The position numbers were made by a program, and so were the translations under genes. This document shows, one piece after another, positions 31,842 through 42,900 of a DNA stretch of 64,000 nt (its first letter is position 1; each line of letters begins with the position of its first letter). The DNA lies in the NCBI GenBank assembly GCA_914767885.1, contig CAJZBQ010000014.1, positions 682,001 to 746,000 on the forward strand, given 5' to 3'. The stretch is from Blepharisma stoltei. Its lineage: Eukaryota > Ciliophora > Heterotrichea > Heterotrichida > Blepharismidae. The notes beneath the pieces were generated by a model. The model saw nothing but the letters and a program-made list of their open reading frames with translations, was not told the DNA's origin and searched no databases.

Positions 31842-32987
31842 TTAATGTATAGAGCATGATTTGTCTGAAGTTTCAGTGCTAATTTCTGAGACTAGCTGTC
31901 TAATCTCAGAGAGTTCTTCTTTAACGCCTTGAATCCCTTCACTTATCGACTTTCCTTCCAGCTCAGTAATTGGGCCAGGGCCTAATATAAAGCTTAAATT
32001 TACATTTTGTCCTGTAAATATGCTTTTAGCCAAACATTTCAGCAATGAAAGTTCTTTTTTTACTAGCGCGACTTCTCTGGCATATGCTCTATTTTGAATG
32101 GCAGAGTCTTTTCCAACTATTTGTTGACGTTGCTCCTGATACAGCTCTTTCTTCAAATTATTATTTTCATTTATCAGCTGGTTTTGCATGCCTTCAAGGT
32201 CTTTTAATTGATTCTGAATTTTATTGCACTCTTCTTGGCTTATCGTTATTTCTTTCAGCTGTTTTAAGCTTGAGCTAAGCTGGGTGTAATTCTGCTTTAA
32301 TTCAAAATTTTTATGCAAAAGTTCTTCTTGTGAAGGAAATTGAGGTAGATTTTCTAATTCATTGTTAGCCTGCTTTAAAAGTTTTATTTCGCTTTCTAAT
32401 TTTGTTTTGGTTTCTAAATTGTCATTCAAATAACCATGCAGATGTTTATTTTCCGATTTAACTCTTTCTTCTTCACTTTCAGTCAAGCTTTTAAGCCTCT
32501 TCTTAAGCTCTTTGTTTTTCGTTTCAGTTTCGTTCAAAATTTTCCTTTTTTCTTCATCTTGAGCTTTGTGTGCAAGTAAGCCTTTGATATTTTGGTCATA
32601 TTCCTGCATGTTTCTTTTAATGTATTGCATACGCTGTGCTTGGCTGTTTATGTCTTTTTTGTATTTGTCGATCAATAGGTCAATTTTTTCACTTTTTTGG
32701 CTACTGCTGGCGCTGCGATAAGAATTGGAGTCTTGATAAATATTGGAGATATCGTTGAGGCCTTTTGGAATGTTGGTGTCAATGGATTTTTCTTGCCGCT
32801 TATTTTGAGGAACTGACCTTCTTCCTCTGACGGGGGTAGGATTTGGGCTATTATAAGTTTTTGAGAGTTTGTATTTAGGAATATTTTGAGATATTGAAAT
32901 TGTTGCTGAGGTATCAGATGGGACACAAAGAAAACCTTTTTGAGAGGAAATGGAATCGATACTCTTGTGGGAATTGTTCCCTGACAT
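31842..32987 (-). CDS. Coiled-coil protein, function unknown
   Basis: An uninterrupted 381-residue frame. The N-terminal third is Ser/Asn/Pro-rich and low in structure (MSGNNSHKSIDSISSQKG, TPVRGRRSVPQNKRQ). Residues about 100-310 are a long coiled coil (KKRLKSLTESEEERVKSEN, LKKELYQEQRQQIVG). A shorter conserved-looking tail contains ILGPGPITELEGKSISEG and EELSEIRQLVSEIS. This could be a centrosomal, basal-body or cortical scaffold, but nothing identifies a family. It is free of insertions and ends 27 bp before the start of the helicase gene on the same strand. Confidence 0.8.
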   Translation of the reverse strand: MSGNNSHKSIDSISSQKGFLCVPSDTSATISISQNIPKYKLSKTYNSPNPTPVRGRRSVPQNKRQEKSIDTNIPKGLNDISNIYQDSNSYRSASSSQKSEKIDLLIDKYKKDINSQAQRMQYIKRNMQEYDQNIKGLLAHKAQDEEKRKILNETETKNKELKKRLKSLTESEEERVKSENKHLHGYLNDNLETKTKLESEIKLLKQANNELENLPQFPSQEELLHKNFELKQNYTQLSSSLKQLKEITISQEECNKIQNQLKDLEGMQNQLINENNNLKKELYQEQRQQIVGKDSAIQNRAYAREVALVKKELSLLKCLAKSIFTGQNVNLSFILGPGPITELEGKSISEGIQGVKEELSEIRQLVSEISTETSDKSCSIH

Positions 32988-33344
32988 TTTGAATTTTAAA
33001 TTGAATTTGTCTAATTCCTATAAATGAATAATTTCATTAATTTTTATTAAAAATAGCTTATTTTAAATGCTGATTTCTTATAAAAGCAAATATGTCAGGA
33101 TTAAGAAAACTTTTAGCTTTCTCAAATTATAATGCTTTTATTCTTAGATAAATAAAAATGATTAGCATGATAAATGAGCTTTATAATCTCTTTAGGCTTA
33201 GCCAGCCTTTACCCTTTGTAAGTGGCCATTAAATAATATTAAAATATTCATGGTTATACTAATATAAACTAAACTATTCTCTTTCAAATTCTATGACATC
33301 TGATGAAATCTCTTTATTAAAAGTTGAACATACTTGTTGATAAA
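32988..33344. other. AT-rich intergenic region between divergent genes
   Basis: This 357-bp gap separates the coiled-coil gene (minus) and the hydrolase (plus). It should hold both promoters. I see no repeat, RNA gene or recognisable motif beyond A/T tracts. Confidence 0.4.
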
Positions 33345-36019
33345 ATGGTAAACAAACTGTTGGTTTTCCTGGTTGCGCTATTCCTTGCTAATGGAAGTTA
33401 TCTTCGTCCAGATCTTCATAGGTGGGGTGATCACGAATTTGATGAGGATTCTCTAATCGTCCCAGAGCAAAATATAACCAGACCAGTTATTGGGATCCTC
33501 ACAATCCCAATTTTCCCATACAATAATTGGAATACCACAGCAACAACTTATATTGCTGCTTCTTATGTTAAATAACGATGACCCCCCTCAATCTTCATGT
33601 CTATTGCAACAAAAATGCAATTTTTTAATATAAAATTTTATATAACAAAAAAAAATAATTTTCATGTCTCTTGCAACAAATTATATACATTAAAATGGCG
33701 ACACGTGTCAACCTGCTCTTGGCGCAGCAGCCCAGACCTTATGGATACGGCGAACTGGGACGGACTCCGAGCCGAGAATCAGACACAGGCTCAAGAAGTG
33801 TGTATCCGGGTAGGTTTTGGCTGCTTTCATGTGGTTGGAAATGGAGGTGCTCAACAACGTCCTTTGGATCCGAGGACCCATGGGCATTCCTCTACCGAGA
33901 AACTGGGGGTTTCTGCCCATGCCACAAGGGAACAGTCTTTTTCCTGTAGCAGTCGAAGGAAGGTACTTTGACACCCGATAGGTTCCAAGGAGCTGATCCT
34001 TGGAATCAAGCTACTCCAATTGCCCGTAGCAGGGCTGCAGAATCCATAAGCCGCCACTCAAATCTGAAGCCGCAAGCCAAGGAGGAGACAGAAGGTACGG
34101 AAGGGCACTCGTAAGAGGGATAGACCCTGTGGGCTGGAGTCGAAAAGCGGTAAAACCTTTTGGTACAACAAATTTTCGATGCGAATCTTAAATTTTTCCG
34201 TACTTTTTAGCTAAATAAGTTTAATAAAATGGCGAGCGATGACAATAGCCGTCCAAATCTCTATGAGAAGGTCATTGGCACGCCTACAGCAGCGCTGTTG
34301 TATGGTTTTTTTTTGAGAAACTCACCTAAAGAAAAATGCATTAATTTTTTTTATAAAAAATTTTGTATTGCAGTAGGCATGAAGATTTTTTCGAAAATTT
34401 TTGTTGCAATAAACATGAAGATTGAGAGGGGGGGGTCATCGTTACGTCGAAATGGGAGGCGCACGAGTTGTCCCTCTTAGGTCAGACCACAGCTATGAAG
34501 AGCTGAATTATTTATTTACCAGACTCAATGGCATCCTTTTTACCGGGGGTACTGCAAATTTATTTGATAACAGCACCTACCCAGTTCCAACCCTAGGCCC
34601 TGACTACGCAGCAAAAGCTTGCTACCTTTACAACTTAGTCAAACAAGCTAACGACAATGGCATTTATTACCCTCTTTGGGCAACTTGCTTAGGATTCGAA
34701 ACCATCCAAATCTGCGAAAACACTGAATACGCCACACTTGGAAACTTCAATGGTGAGCCTCCATATATCAGAGCTAACAACTTCACCAAGAAAGCTTATA
34801 CAAGCCGCATTTTCAATAACATTGGCAGAAGATATGGAGAAGTCATGATGAGAGTTATGACAGAAAAACAAACTTCGCTTCTTTCTCATTCAAATGGAAT
34901 TTCGACTTCTATGTATTCTTACCAGAATAACTTGACTGAGTTCTTTGATGTGCTCAGTGTTATGCATGATAAAAGCGGAAACCCGTTTGTATAGGTATTT
35001 ACCTTGATCCCCTCTCCTTCTGTTAGTGAACAAACAATTTGGTTTGCTTAGGAGGGGTTAAATTAAATTGAACTAACTGCCTTGCTTAGAGTCGGCCGAG
35101 GATTTCTACCTCTGTGAGCTTATCCGCAGCCGAAGACGCCCGGATGACACTACGGCCTTACTTCAGGCTCCATAACCTGAATCGATTTCAGGGCTTCTGG
35201 CTTCTTTAGGCAATGGATCTGGGGGAAGCTCCCAATATTTCGCTAGGCACCTGCTGTCTTCAGAGTCCTTAATTCTAGTAGGGATCATATCTATTCTCCC
35301 AATTCCATCAGGAGGAAAAATTCCATGTCCCAAGTATTATGAAGAAATCCTCTGCCTGTATACATTAATATCCACCACGGTGAATTAATATTGTTTTTTA
35401 TTTAAATATAAATTTTATTTTTCGAATTAAAATCCCAATTGCAAAAATTGGAAAGCAAAAATACATTAAATTGCAAAAATTTATATTTTGAAATGCAGAC
35501 GTTAATTCAACAGAATTAGCTAATAAAACTTTCACTTAAATATCAAAATCCTTTTCCATAATAAAGTTTCTTCACTCACTGCGATGGGTTTTCTGCGAAA
35601 AATAGGGATTTTAAATGTTTTTGTTCGCTCGCAGAGGGGGAGTTAGATAGTCTACTGAAAATTATAAAAAATTAGAATCAAAATAGTTTCAGCTAGATAA
35701 AATCTAAAGTTGGATTGTAAGATTAGCAGAAAGCAGAGAGTAAAAAGGTATAGCAATGATAGAGGCTAAAGATTACCCTATTTACGGGACTCAATTCCAC
35801 CCAGAGAAGAACATTTATGAGTGGTCTCCTGCTTCTCCTCAGCCTCATGACTTTTATTCCGTTAAGGCTTCGACTTATTTGTCGAATTTCTTTGTCTCTG
35901 AAGCAAGAAGAAATAACAACACTTTTGAGAGTGAACAAGTGCTGCAGCCTTATTTGATTTACAACTGGTGGCCTCTGTACACGAATAATTATTTCACTCA
36001 AACCTATGAGTTTAAGTAA
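33345..36019 (+). CDS. GGH: Gamma-glutamyl hydrolase (class I glutamine amidotransferase fold)
   Basis: A lysosomal or secreted peptidase that removes gamma-linked glutamates from folylpolyglutamates. The N-terminus MVNKLLVFLVALFLANGS is a signal peptide. The body has RPVIGILTIPIF, VEMGGARVVPLR, NGILFTGG, the nucleophile elbow WATCLGFETI (catalytic Cys) and YPIYGTQFHPEKNIYEW (catalytic His with Glu). Two large insertions interrupt it: 33573-34444 and 34990-35752. Joining at TA restores SYVK-YVEMGG and NPFV-AMIEAKDYP and yields 347 residues, close to animal and plant enzymes. The start ATG at 33345 is preferred because the signal peptide begins there. The second junction uses unequal members of two overlapping TA pairs (GTATAG at both ends), so its exact break may shift by two bases. 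Confidence 0.93.
33573..34444. mobile_element. 870-bp TA-bounded IES in GGH with double terminal motifs
   Basis: TA at 33573-33574 and 34443-34444. The TIRs run about 45 bp: ACGATGACCCCCCTCAATCT then TCATGT.TATTGCAACAAAAAT, mirrored at the right end. A second, diverged motif copy lies inside each end (TTTTCATGTCTCTTGCAACA; TTGCAGTAGGCATGAAGA). A retroposon-like insertion (33674-34174) and a shorter AAAATGGCGA segment at about 34225-34310 are nested inside. Confidence 0.88.
33674..34174 (+). mobile_element. Retroposon-like insertion nested in the GGH IES
   Basis: CAACAAATT occurs at 33674-33682 and 34166-34174, flanking 483 bp of GC-rich DNA that starts ATATACATTAAAATGGCGAC. A 92-codon frame opens at this ATG (MATRVNLLLAQQPRP...), but it resembles nothing known and the GC content makes chance frames likely. 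The insertion falls inside the inner terminal motif of the host IES, so it came later. Confidence 0.65.
34990..35752 (+). mobile_element. Composite IES in GGH: family A copy plus GC-richer insert
   Basis: Removal of about 761 bp between TA-containing GTATAG repeats restores GGH. Inside, 35010-35645 is a diverged family A element: CCCCTCTCCTTCTGTTAGTG and the inverse at the left, TTCGCTCGCAGAGGGGGAGT at the right. It is split by a GC-richer block (about 35075-35390), possibly retroposon-like. A further ~105 bp of AT-rich DNA follows before the junction. Confidence 0.7.
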
Positions 36020-37286
36020 ATTTATTATTGCTTCTAGATGATAATTAGTTTTTATAAAATATATTTCTTTTAATATAAATGTATCAGAAAATTTTTGTGA
36101 GTAAAATATAGTCAATAGAAAAGATTTAATTAAAGAGAAATTATATTTATTATTAATCTATTTACATGAAATTGATTGGAAGAGTTATACGAGCTTGTGA
36201 TTGACATAGGTTCAATGGAACGCTTGTCACCCGGGCTCCCTCTATTTCGGACAATTTTGATTCAGATAGCATTGACTATCCAAACTTCGACTTATCCTAT
36301 AAGTAAATATTGAATCAATAAATTCAGCAGGAAGGCAGTAGAGAGTAATAGACATCACTAATAAGTGCTCTCTTATCATCAATAAAGTATTTGCATAAAA
36401 TGGCTAGAGATGCGCAACCCATCCTCCCTGTAGTGGGTGTCCTTATGCATACCTGATTTTTTTGGCGCAAGAAGCTACCCAAAAGTATGTCAGCCTCGAA
36501 GCGATATGCCCAGCACGATTTCCCTGATTATTGACTAGCACCTAGGCCCAGAGCAGCAGGCGCCCGATAGAGTCAGAGCGACTTGCAAGCGCAAACATGT
36601 TGAGACTTTCTTTCGGAGCAATTCCTGGGATAGATAAGACTTCGAGAGCTAAAAGTCTCTCCAGCTGAAAAGGTCCCATAAAGGGACGATCTGGTCTGAG
36701 CTAAGTAGGGTTGGCTGATAGTGATTTTTAAGTTGGAAACTGTGCTATCGAGCAAAATCCGTAACTACTGAGAATTATTATAATGAATCTCGAGCTAATT
36801 CTGTTTAATTTTAAACAAATTGCGTTTTTAAAACATGAATTTTATAACCGAGAGTTTCAGCCTGGGCTTCAAAAGTCTTGCGTGTTGCTCTCCGGAGCGA
36901 TCACTGTGGAATGCATGGTGCTCAGAAAGTGAGAACTTTAAAGAAACTTCCTAATCTAATTTAGCCATCAATAAAGTTTTATAAATCAGTGGAAGGAGAA
37001 GCTCTCATAGGTAATCGAGCGGTCATAAGCTATCATCACCATATTTAATTATAAAATATCATAATTCTTACTTAAATTATGCATATTGTAAATATGATCA
37101 AATCTCTTAAAGCAAGCTTATAAATTTCATAGAATGATAAAATTATAAACCTTCAATTATTTATAACTTCAGGTTTATTAGTAAATATTTTTCCATTAAG
37201 ACTGTAAAAAAATATATATATAATGCTTTCAGAAGCTATTTGGCTCATTTCCTACTTATTGAAAACATAATTATATTTTTCGTAAT
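36020..37286. other. Intergenic region with a GC-richer retroposon-like island
   Basis: The block at about 36190-36780 is GC-richer and includes a TTGCATAAAATGGCTAGAG start at about 36393, like the other AAAATGGC elements. A second small GC-rich patch is at 36860-36990. Between them, GAGAATTATTATAATGAATC and TTCTGTTTAATTTTAAACAA look like a relic of family A interior. No gene is supported. Confidence 0.5.
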
Positions 37287-38322
37287 ATGGAACCCGTGAT
37301 AACTCCAATTTACGTAAGAGATTTTGCCAGAAAAGCACTAGACCTAATGAATCCTAAGCCACAAAAAGAAGAGCCAGTAATAGAGCGAGAACCCAGAGAG
37401 CCTGTCGAAGGTCCAGGAAGAAAAATTGGATTAACAGATTATAAAAAGTGGGAAGAGTTCAAAGCAGACGAAGAGGAAGAAGAAAAGAAAAAAGAGGAAT
37501 ATGCCAAAACAATGTGCTCTCAAGATCACAGAAAAGAAATCGAATTATTTGAAAGACCCAATCCAGAAAAGCTAGAAGCTGCTTCACAATTTAAAAAGCA
37601 AGGAAACGATGCCTTCAAAGAGAAAAATTATTCCTTACTCGCCCCTCTGTGGGTGATCAAACAATTTTGTAGTAAATTTTTTGGTCGAATTTCAATTTGC
37701 AAAAATTGAGAAGTAAAATTTATTTAATTTACAAAATTAGTTTTAAAATGCGTGCTGTTTAAAAATGAACAGAGTTAGCTAGAGATTTCACTATAATAAT
37801 TATCACTTATATATCAAAAAATATTTTTTTTCATACAAAATTTTTGTTCGCTCAAGGGTGGTGGGCTTTAAAAATAGAGATTTTTCCAATGGTTTTGTTC
37901 GCTCACGGAGGGGGGAGTTAGCTGCGCTGTTTTATAGAAAAGGTTTACTACAATTAGACTACACTTTCCCAGAAAATCCTTCTGAAGAAGATAAATTCAA
38001 AGAACTGGAATTGACTTTGCACCTAAATATGTCTTTAGCAAAATTCCATATGGACGAGCTGGATGAAACTTTAACACATGCAGGGCAAGCTTTAAGAGTT
38101 CAGCCAAATCATCCTAAAGCGCTATTTAGGAGGGCTCAAGTATTTTTTAAAAGAGATTTAATTGATGATTGCAGAAAAGAAGTCCAGAAAATTCTTGAGC
38201 AAAACTCAAGTAATGTTGAAGCACAAGAGCTGCTGAGAGAGCTAGATAAAAAAGTAGCAAGGTATAAAAACAAAGAAAAACAAATATTCAAAGCTATGGT
38301 TTCCTCTGAAGAAGGTAATTAA
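37287..38322 (+). CDS. TPR co-chaperone-like protein
   Basis: A 250-residue protein after removing a family A IES at 37635-37920. The N-terminal 100 residues are charged (EEPVIEREPREPVEGPGRK, ADEEEEEKKKEEYA). A TPR array follows: KLEAASQFKKQGNDAFKEKNYSLAALFYRKGLLQLDYTF (given here across two repeats' worth of helices), HLNMSLAKFHMDELDETLTHAGQALRV and HPKALFRRAQVFFKRDLIDDCRKEV. The arrangement of three TPRs with N- and C-terminal charged helices resembles Hsp90 co-chaperones such as FKBP/AIP/TTC-type proteins. No prolyl isomerase domain is present. The junction NYSL-AALFYRKG is consistent with TPR helix spacing. The exact family cannot be named. Confidence 0.82.
37635..37920 (+). mobile_element. 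Family A MITE/IES in TPR gene, TTA repeats
   Basis: 283 bp between TTA (37635-37637, 37918-37920). A diverged and shortened member: the left palindrome is reduced to CTCGCCCCTCTGTGGGTGAT, but GAACAGAGTTAGCTAGAGAT, ATTATCACTTATATATCAAA and TTTTGTTCGCTCACGGAGGG are clear. Confidence 0.9.
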
Positions 38323-38409
38323 TTATTATATCTATTGCTTATGAGATATAGAAATAATTTTATTCGTGGTATTTCTATTTTTAAATTAGTTTAGCCAGTA
38401 ATGTTTTTT

Positions 38410-39219
38410 CTAATTGAGTTTTAGTAGCCTATTTAATTTTCCAGTATCAAACTTATCAGAAATTTCTAGCAAATAATTTAGTAAGTCTTCAATCGAGGAT
38501 TTTCGTTTTTCAATTACTCTAATATCAAATCTTCCTAGTTTTGGCCACACACACGCAAGTCACTCAAAATAAGTTTTCTTGGGAAAAGGAAATTTCTTTA
38601 GCTCAGGATAAACTCTAATAATTTCACTTCTCAACGCAGAGATATCTGAATATCTCAATTCTAAATTTCAATTGGTCCCATCTATCTTATTTACTGTAAC
38701 CTGATATAGCGTAAAGGCATCTTCACCTCTTATAATTATCCGGTAATCGCTGACTCTAACATTCAATTCATTTTTCAATATATAGTTCGAAATCTTTACA
38801 TATATATGCAGCTGCGGCGACTCTCCTAAATTGCTAATTAACCCTGTTTTCAAAATTCCCGCAATATTCCCTGACGATTTTTTATTTTCTGACCCAAAAG
38901 CAACCCACATATCTTTAGCTTTTTCCCCATATTCAACGAGATCATTATACAAAAACGTGATTCTCCCTACTTCATATTCTCCGTCTTCATCAGTAGTATA
39001 AAGTGATGCGATTAATGGCTGGGAAGGCTCCAAAAAGATTTCAATCTCTTGATTTCACAGATGCTTCATGTCTCCCTTTGCGATCCCTACTCCTGTCCTA
39101 AAGTGTTTATCGCCGTTCTGGAAAATTATAAAAGGCTTGATGCTAAAATCAGCTAATAAATGCAGATTGGCTCCTTCTATTATGCTTAAAATTAGAGGCG
39201 TTGGAGGCAATTTTTGCAT
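38410..39219 (-). CDS. C2-like plus PX-domain protein
   Basis: A 269-residue uninterrupted frame with TGA as Trp (KHLWNQEIE, GTNWNLELRY, YFEWLACVW). Residues about 1-140 look like a C2-type beta sandwich (LILSIIEGANL, KPFIIFQNGDKHFRTGVG, WNQEIEIFLEPSQPL, VGRITFLYNDL). Residues about 150-260 resemble a PX domain: VSDYRIIIRGEDAFTLYQVTV, then ELRYSDISALRSEII and LKKFPFPKKTYF (the basic-Pro loop), then an alpha-helical end. PX domains bind phosphoinositides on endosomal membranes. The assignments come from motif shape only. The ATG lies 9 bp from the start codon of the divergent MPP6 gene. Confidence 0.72.
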
Positions 39220-39228
39220 TAATTAATT
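39220..39228. promoter_or_regulatory. 9-bp gap between divergent start codons
   Basis: The C2-PX gene (minus) and MPP6 (plus) start at 39219 and 39229, so only TAATTAATT separates the two ATGs. Each promoter must lie within the coding region of the other gene, or transcription must start inside and the 5' UTRs be almost absent. Confidence 0.7.
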
Positions 39229-39888
39229 ATGAGTAACAAAAAGACCAATATTTCACACAAGGTCCTGAAGATGAAATTCATGACCAAAAATAACGCAGAA
39301 GGAGAAAATAATAACTCCCCCCCTCCGTTAGTAAACAAAACCATTAGAAAAATCGCTATTTTTTGCCCAAAAACCCACCCTCCGGAGTGAACAAAAATTT
39401 TGATATATAAGTGATAATTAACATAATGAAATATAGTGCTAATTCTGTTTAATTTTAGACAAATTGCTTCTTAAGACATAAATTTTTTAAATTAAATTAA
39501 TATTTGATTTCCAATTTTTGCGTATTAGGATTTTTTTAAATTTAGAAAAAAAATATTTTTTATAAAATTTATATATAAATTTTTTAAAAAAAAAAAAAAT
39601 TAACCCCTCCCTCCGTAAGTGAACAAAATTTTTTTGTTCACTCACGGGGGGAGTAAGAAAATTGTTATAAAAGAAGAGGAAAAGTGAAGCCTAAAGCATC
39701 TTTATAAGAATGTAAAAGATGATAAAAAATCGGAAATCTTGGATGAGGAAAATACAACACGCATGTCGTTTGGGAATTTTAATCCTTGCTTTGAGGTAAA
39801 AAAGAAAAGAGGAAGAGCAGCTGAAGGAGAAATAGTGGAAGAAGGAAGAAAACAGCAGAAATTAAGTGGAAAGCATACAGATAAATAA
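39229..39888 (+). CDS. MPP6: MPP6-like nuclear exosome cofactor
   Basis: This 105-residue protein resembles M-phase phosphoprotein 6, the RNA exosome cofactor that tethers MTR4 to the nuclear exosome. Matching elements are VLKMKFMTKN at the N-terminus (human LLRMKFMQR), EEEKWSLK (EEE..W) and TRMSFGNFNPCFEV (human GRMSFRGFNPEVE). The Lys/Arg-rich tail (EVKKKRGRAAE, KQQKLSGKHTDK) is shorter than in animals. A family A IES (39312-39656) sits between GENN and KKIVIKEEEKW; removing it at TAA gives an exact frame. TGA encodes the Trp of EEKW. Confidence 0.85.
39312..39656 (-). mobile_element. Family A MITE/IES in MPP6, TAA repeats
   Basis: 342 bp between TAA (39312-39314, 39654-39656), in reverse orientation relative to the copy at 561. 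The right end carries the palindromic pair (CTCCGTAAGTGAACAAAATT, TTTTTTGTTCACTCACGGGG) preceded by TTAACCCC. Divergence is moderate. Confidence 0.92.
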
Positions 39889-39995
39889 TTCATTTTAAAA
39901 AATTAGAAATAATGAATTTGAAGTGTTTGAAGGATGGATTAGTTATTAATATTTTTGTCTTTAGCATCAAAGAGCCCTGATTAAATAATTAAAAT

Positions 39996-42900
39996 ATGGC
40001 AGATCGACCAAGGCGTGCTCAAAAAGCCCGCAATGAAACCTCCAAGTCAAAATCGCAACCAAAAGCTCCAAAAATCCTATACCAAAAAGATGAAGGGCTA
40101 GCAATTAAAGCAAATAATTCATTCAGGTTCTGCATCGCTCTAGAAGATGTATTAGCCAAAAACCAATCATTTCTGGCACTTACACTAAAAGAGGCGGGTC
40201 AAGAAAATAAATACCAGAAGCTTAAGGAAGAAAGAATTCCTATAGGTGACGTTATAATGGAGGCTGTGCTCAAAAAAGACGGGAAATTTTTCAAGATAAC
40301 CAAAAAGCAGCTGCAAGACGTCAAAAATACATTTAAAACAAAATATAAGCAGCTCACAATTGATGGCAAAGAAGATGAGTCAGAAGAAGAAGAGCAAGAA
40401 GAAATTAAACAGCCTGTGAAGAAAATAGCTAAAAAATCAGCATCGCCAAAGCCAAAAGAAGAAAAGAAAAATGAAAAAGCTTCACCTGTTAAGAAAAAAG
40501 TAGAGCCAGCAGCAAATGCAAGACTTACCAGATCAAAATCAATAGAAGAGTCTCAAAAAACCAAAGTAGCAAAAAAGAAATCTCCAGAGAAAATTGTAAA
40601 GAATGAGTTAAGTTATGAAGAAGAAAGCGAGGAAGAGAGCGAAGAAGAAAAGCCAGCAGCAAAAACTCAAAAACCAAGAAGGGCAGATCCGATGGATGAA
40701 GACTTCAGTGAAGAAGACGTCAAACCTAAAAAAAGAACTGCTGCAAAATCTCAAAAAGCAGCAAAGCCTATAAAAAAGGCTAAAAACCCAAAACTCCCCA
40801 CAACCTACAAAAAAGGCAAATACAATCCAGCAGTCCAAGTCCTTGACTTTACCAAGCACATGCTAGATCCTTCAAACGATCCATTTTTCGACGTATCCGT
40901 CCTAATGAACAACAAAAATCTCCACAGGGCTTGTGCAACCAACAACAAAGCTTTATTTAAAAAACTTTTAAACTCAAAAGAAAAAATTAGTTCAATTCTA
41001 GCTCCATGAAGTGCCGACTGCCGAGTCACTGGTTTAGAGCTTGCAATTATGAATAATAATGATCAATTCGTAAAAGAAATAGTCAAAGAAGTAATAACCC
41101 CCACAATAAAGCGCGCCCATCCTCCTCAAGTTGGGATAACCCAAGTAGGCACTGGAAGTGTAAGCATTGAAGCCTATGGGGTTATGACGGTTCCTTCACA
41201 CGAGGTCTACTCCATAAAGACTATTTTTTTTTTGCCTATTTTTTTTTGGCCTAATTTTTTTTTGGCCTATTTTTTTTTTGGCCTATTTTTTTTTGGCCTA
41301 TAGAAGTTTCCTATGTTTGGTGCTGTAAGGCTGATAAATTCTGATCGGAATTTATCGGTTGGTTGCACCAAATCAATGCCTTGGTCGGACCAAAAAGCGA
41401 TTTGGTCCGACGAACTTGGAAAGCTCCTGGGAAAATGTCTGCGCTTTCAGCGCTATATAGAGGAAACCTCTATATTTCATAACGACTATTTTTTTTGGCC
41501 TATGTTTTTTTGGCCTATTTTTTTTTGGCCTATTTTGTTTTGACCTATTTTTTTGGACTTTTTTTTTGACTTTTTTTTGGCCATTTTTTAGCTATTTTTT
41601 ACTAATATTTGGGCCTAATTTCATACTAATGATTTTAATATGACTTTTAATGTATTTTAAACGATTTTATTAACATAAAATACACCTTTAACAGATCTCT
41701 TACTTCAATAATGCTAATTCATTGCTTTTTAAATTTCGAGAAATTTTAAATTTAATTAGGATTTTTCCACTTAATTTACTCAATATTAATCGTGTAAGGA
41801 AATACATCCGTTACCCAATAATTATTTAGTTCTCTCAGCAGCTTCATGAATTATCCTCGACAGAAAAAATAGAGACCCTAAAAAAAATAGGCAAAAATAA
41901 ATAGGCCAAAAAAAAATAGGCCAAAAAAAAAAATAGGCCAAAAAAAAATAGGCTAAAAAAAAATAGGCCAAAAAAAAATAGGCAAAAAAAATTAGGCCAA
42001 AAAAAAATAGGCCCAAAAAAAAATAGGCCAAAAAAAAATAGGCCAAAAAAAAAATAGGGCAAAAAAAAATAGTCGTTATGGAGTAGACCTCGTGTGAAGA
42101 CACGGGTTATGACAAGAAAAGTTCAGATGTCTCGAGGGGGAAGAGAAGGAAATAATGCATTTCTTGGGGATATCCCACAGAATGATCATATAAATCAACT
42201 TGTTTACGATGTGAAGTGGCTAGAAAGGCTATATTTAAGTAACTGCTCAGAAAATATCCTGAACTTATTGAGAACGATGATTCCTAACTTTGAAAATACT
42301 ATATGTGGTACTGTTGGTGAATGCGTGCGAGCCGGCAATATAGCACTTTCTTCGTACTTAATGGCCCTTGCAATAAAAAATGGTGGATATGGCTTTAACA
42401 TGCTCCATGAAGAAGTTTTTAAAGATGGCCCACTGTCTCCATTCAAAAAGGTTTCCATCACCAAAAAGCCAATAATGAATTACTTAGTTGCTCCACTCCA
42501 TTGTGCATGCATAAATCCTGACTCCACCCACCTTAAAGAGTTGATCTCACAATGTGATGACATTAATTACCCAGACATGGAAGGCAGAAAATCCATCCAT
42601 TACGCAGCAGCTTGTACCTCTGCAGAGCCTCTCAAAGTTTTGCTTGATCATGGAATGAACCCAAATGATATGAGTCGAGATAAAATGACTCCTTTAATGG
42701 TAGCTGCTAAACTAAATAGAGTGGAAAATGCTGAAATTCTGCTTGGAAAAGGAGTAAATGCTAATATTAAGGATAAAAAAGGATATGCTGCTTTACACTA
42801 TGCAGCAGAATATGGATGCATTGAGATGATAAAATGTTTACTTGAGCATGGAGCCACTGTAGATCAGCCTGGCCCTGACAGAAAGACCCCAATGATGCTA

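Larger units (their letters stand above)
41179..42113. mobile_element. 925-bp IES in PARP gene with hairpin-forming T/A-rich arrays
   Basis: GGGTTATGAC direct repeats (41179-41188, 42104-42113) flank TIRs of about 35 bp (TTCACACGAGGTCTACTCCA, then TAA(A/C)GACTATTTTTTT). Inside each end are arrays of a 14-15-bp unit, T8-9 GGCCTA on the left (41221-41310 and 41486-41570) and its complement on the right (41875-42075). A fold-back-like segment occupies 41315-41475. Excision joins SIEAYGVMT to RKVQMSRGGR. Confidence 0.9.

Noticed and set aside
33597-33974. Overlapping frames on both strands in the GGH IES
   Set aside because: Several frames on both strands are equally open, which reflects composition and not coding. 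The conserved host protein GGH explains the locus.
41822-42103. Phe/Leu-rich 'membrane proteins' around 42 kb
   Set aside because: They are translations of the (T8-9GGCCTA)n array; the frames repeat the same few residues.
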